From: an uncultured Clostridia bacterium
GTDB lineage: Bacteria > Bacillota > Clostridia > Oscillospirales > Oscillospiraceae
Reading direction: 5' to 3'
Assembly (NCBI GenBank): GCA_947170435.1
Contig: CAMVTO010000011.1
Coordinates: forward strand, 1 to 64,000
DNA length: 64,000 nt
Below, piece after piece: positions 62,096 through 64,000 of the stretch (its first letter is position 1; each line of letters starts with the position of its first letter). The position numbers and the translations under genes are program-made. Under the pieces are notes generated by a model. It saw only the letters and a program-made list of their open reading frames with translations, ran no database searches and was not told where the DNA came from.

Positions 62096-62343
62096 CCCTG
62101 CACGCTGGAGTACGCCGTCTTGACGGTGACATCGGCGAGCGCACCGATCTTTCCCGCCAGGGTGGAAATTTCATTCTGCGGCGCGTCCAGCACCACGCTG
62201 ATGATGTTGATGTTTCTCTGGCGATAGGGGATACCCATACGCCCGATGATGTATGAGCCGTACTCGTGCAGCAGGCGGTTGAGCTGCTCCACGTCGCCGT
62301 GCTCGCCGACGATGATGCTGATGACCGCAACACGCGTTTCCAT
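62092..62343 (-). CDS. TM1266-family iron-only hydrogenase system regulator
   Basis: An 83-aa ferredoxin-like/ACT-type protein (VAVISIIVGEHGDVEQLN, then GRMGIPYRQRNINIISVVLDAP) of the family named putative iron-only hydrogenase system regulator. These genes usually precede hydE/hydG/hydF. No ligand is known. ATG overlaps hydE as ATGA. It is preceded by a terminator-like hairpin. Confidence 0.85.
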   Translation of the reverse strand: METRVAVISIIVGEHGDVEQLNRLLHEYGSYIIGRMGIPYRQRNINIISVVLDAPQNEISTLAGKIGALADVTVKTAYSSVQG

Positions 62344-62361
62344 CGCGTCGCCTCCCGAACA

Positions 62362-62395
62362 AAAATGCCGTACCTGTGTTCAGGTACGGCATTTT
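62362..62395 (-). terminator. Terminator/attenuator hairpin before the hyd operon
   Basis: A 15-bp perfect stem (62362-62376 with 62381-62395) followed on the minus strand by TTTTTG. It ends about 18 bp before the TM1266-type start codon. It can terminate transketolase transcripts, but also lies inside the leader started at 62481-62509. Confidence 0.85.
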
Positions 62396-62480
62396 GATGC
62401 AAATATGCAGAGTCTTCCCGTTTGCCGCACCTTGCTGTCAGCAGGGCCGGCGGCTCCGCTTCTCCTCAGGTAACAGCGGC

Positions 62481-62509
62481 ATCATAACACAGGGAAATGC
62501 GCGCGTCAA
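62481..62509 (-). promoter_or_regulatory. Promoter of the hyd operon
   Basis: Minus strand: TTGACG (62504-62509), 17-bp spacer, TATGAT (62481-62486). Predicted start near 62474, giving a leader of about 130 bases with two further hairpins before the terminator. Confidence 0.75.
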
Positions 62510-62516
62510 GCGGCAA

Positions 62517-63458
62517 TTATATCCGGCAAAACTCCTTCGCCACCTCGACGATGTGCTCCGCCGAGAGGCCGAATTCCTTGAGCAGCGGCACTGCCGGGCC
62601 GGAGTGCCCGAACACGTCGTTGACACCGATGCGGCGAACCGGCGTGGGCAGCTTTTCGCTCAGCAGCGAGCAAACCGCCTCGCCGAGGCCGCCGATGACC
62701 GAGTGCTCCTCGCAGGTGATGATCTTCCCGCAGTCCTTCGCGGCGGCGAGCACGATCTCCTCGTCCAGCGGCTTGATGGTGCAGAGGTTGATGACGCGGG
62801 CATGGATGCCCTGCGCCGAGAGCGCCTCGCCCGCCTGGATCGCCTCATAGGTCATCAGCCCTGTGGCGATGATGGCGACGTCGGTGCCGTCACGCAGCAC
62901 CTCGCCCTTGCCGATTTGGAAGTCGAAGCCCTCCTCGTGGAACACGGGGATCGCGAGGCGGCCGAAGCGCAGGTAGACCGGCCCCTTGTACGCATACGCC
63001 GCCTTGACCGCGGCGCGCGCCTCCACGTCGTCCGCGGGGCACATGACCACCATGCCGGGGATGGAGCGCATGAGCGCGAAATCCTCGCAGCACTGGTGGG
63101 ACGCGCCGTCCTCGCCGACGGAGATGCCGCCGTGGGTCGCGCCGATCTTGACGTTAAGCCGCGGGTAGCCGATGGAGTTGCGCACCTGCTCAAAGGCGCG
63201 GCCGGAGGCGAACATCGCAAAGCTCGAGGCAAACGCCACCATGCCCATCGCGGCGGCGCCGGCGGCGACCGCCATCATGTTGCCCTCAGCGATGCCGCAG
63301 TTGAAATGCCGGTCGGGGAACGCCTTGCGGAACACGCCTGTCTTGGTGGAACCGGCAAGATCCGCGTCGAATACGATCAGATTCTCATGCTCTTTGCCGA
63401 GCTCGACCAGCGCGTTGCCGTAGCTGTCGCGCGTCGCGATTTTCTTCACATCCGCCAT
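62517..63458 (-). CDS. Transketolase, C-terminal subunit
   Basis: A 313-aa split transketolase half with the pyrimidine-binding and C-terminal domains (GIAEGNMMAVAAGAA, GEDGASHQ, FGHSGPAVPLLKEFG). Together with the N-terminal half one base upstream it makes the pentose-phosphate enzyme. Two-gene transketolases are usual in Clostridia. It ends before the hyd promoter. Confidence 0.93.
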   Translation of the reverse strand: MADVKKIATRDSYGNALVELGKEHENLIVFDADLAGSTKTGVFRKAFPDRHFNCGIAEGNMMAVAAGAAAMGMVAFASSFAMFASGRAFEQVRNSIGYPRLNVKIGATHGGISVGEDGASHQCCEDFALMRSIPGMVVMCPADDVEARAAVKAAYAYKGPVYLRFGRLAIPVFHEEGFDFQIGKGEVLRDGTDVAIIATGLMTYEAIQAGEALSAQGIHARVINLCTIKPLDEEIVLAAAKDCGKIITCEEHSVIGGLGEAVCSLLSEKLPTPVRRIGVNDVFGHSGPAVPLLKEFGLSAEHIVEVAKEFCRI

Positions 63459-63459
63459 A

Positions 63460-64000
63460 TCACTTCGCCTCCCATTCTTTGCGCTGGGCCTCCAGCTCCC
63501 TCATGCCCTGCTCGTACTCTTCATCGTTGGGGGCCTTGCCGTGCCAGCCCGCCTGATTCTCCATATAGCTCACGCCCTTGCCCTTGACCGTCTTCATCAC
63601 GATGGCGGTGGGCACGCCCTTGGTCGCCTTCGCCTCGGCGAACGCGGCCTCCATCTGCTCAAAGTCGTGACCGTCGATCGCCACGACGTGCAGGCCGAAG
63701 GCGCGGAACTTGTCCACGATGGGGTAGGGGTCGATGACGTCGCCGATGTGGCCGTCGATCTGCAAGTCGTTGTTGTCCACGATCACGCAGAGATTGTCCA
63801 GCTTGTAGTGGTGGGCGAACATCATCGCCTCCCAGACCTCGCCTTCCTCGATCTCGCCGTCGCCGAGCAGCGTATAGACGCGGCATGCCTTGCCCTGGCA
63901 CTTGGCGGCGAGCGCCATGCCCGCGGCGGCCGAGACGCCCTGGCCCAACGAGCCGGTGGACATGTCGATGCCCGGCACCTCGTTCATGTTGGGATGGCCC
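63460..64000 (-). CDS. Transketolase, N-terminal subunit (partial)
   Basis: The C-terminal about 180 residues of the thiamine-diphosphate-binding half; the gene continues past the right edge. DMSTGSLGQGVSAAAGMA, then GDGEIEEGEVWEA (the ThDP/metal motif) and VDNNDLQIDG are typical. The frame stays open to base 64000 with GHPN before the Met near 63987, as expected for an internal Met. One base separates it from the C-terminal subunit gene. Confidence 0.92.
   Translation of the reverse strand, partial: GHPNMNEVPGIDMSTGSLGQGVSAAAGMALAAKCQGKACRVYTLLGDGEIEEGEVWEAMMFAHHYKLDNLCVIVDNNDLQIDGHIGDVIDPYPIVDKFRAFGLHVVAIDGHDFEQMEAAFAEAKATKGVPTAIVMKTVKGKGVSYMENQAGWHGKAPNDEEYEQGMRELEAQRKEWEAK

Noticed and set aside
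62396-62474. Known riboswitch in the hyd leader
   Set aside because: I compared it by eye with cobalamin, TPP, SAM, c-di-GMP, ZTP, NiCo, Mn and guanidine patterns, and none matched. I keep only the attenuation claim.

Overview
The window comes from the chromosome of a GC-rich, endospore-forming anaerobic member of the Clostridia, probably related to the Oscillospiraceae. The evidence is spoIIP, the [FeFe]-hydrogenase maturation genes hydE/hydG/hydF, a giant Big_2/SLH surface protein, clustered tRNAs, purine-rich Shine-Dalgarno sites and a split transketolase. No 16S rRNA gene is present, so the species cannot be named.

Layout. (1) 1-15.8 kb, minus strand, clearly more AT-rich than the rest: a DNA phosphorothioation defence island. 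It reads right to left. First comes a five-gene module: a 1150-aa protein with RNA-polymerase-alpha-CTD-like repeats and a sigma-region-4-like helix-turn-helix, a PLD-helicase, a 55-aa protein, a DndD-like ATPase and a 168-aa protein. Then follow dndB-dndC-dndD-dndE-dndA and a SIR2-domain protein. A 22-bp-armed palindrome covers the dndB promoter. DndF/DndG/DndH are absent. (2) 15.9-18.5 kb, GC-rich: a DUF6076-like gene, an excisionase and a tyrosine integrase beside tRNA-Ser, so the island probably belongs to an integrative element whose left end lies outside the window. (3) 18.6-26.2 kb: six tRNAs, an ArsC-like protein, a zinc-ribbon membrane protein, a thioredoxin reductase-like flavoprotein with thioredoxin, htpG, spoIIP and guanine deaminase. 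(4) 26.3-34.7 kb: one 2800-aa secreted protein with about 23-24 Big_2 repeats and C-terminal SLH motifs. (5) 34.8-45.6 kb: sialic acid and amino-sugar catabolism. An ABC importer, a YhcH/NanQ-type protein, NanA, an N-acylglucosamine 2-epimerase, a ROK kinase, NagA and NagB form a complete route (Neu5Ac to ManNAc to GlcNAc to GlcNAc-6-P to GlcN-6-P to Fru-6-P), with an SGNH esterase that may remove O-acetyl groups. (6) 45.7-55.9 kb: a second sugar system around a LacI regulator: ABC importer, YesL-like protein, GH36 alpha-galactosidase and an ECF S-component on one side; GH13 glucosidase and an esterase on the other; two LacI-type operators lie between. (7) 55.9-58.2 kb: an unusual two-component pair, a LytS-type kinase with a degenerate N-box and an XRE-receiver fusion. 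(8) 58.4-64 kb: hydF, hydG, hydE and a TM1266-type regulator behind a leader that contains a terminator, then a split transketolase cut by the window edge.

The best candidate for an under-described system is region 1: Dnd modification joined to a non-DndFGH effector module containing a transcription-factor-like protein and a second DndD-like ATPase, with a SIR2 protein at the operon end. Its gene count and helicase/ATPase content recall the archaeal/bacterial DndCDEA-PbeABCD systems, but the gene-by-gene match has to be tested.
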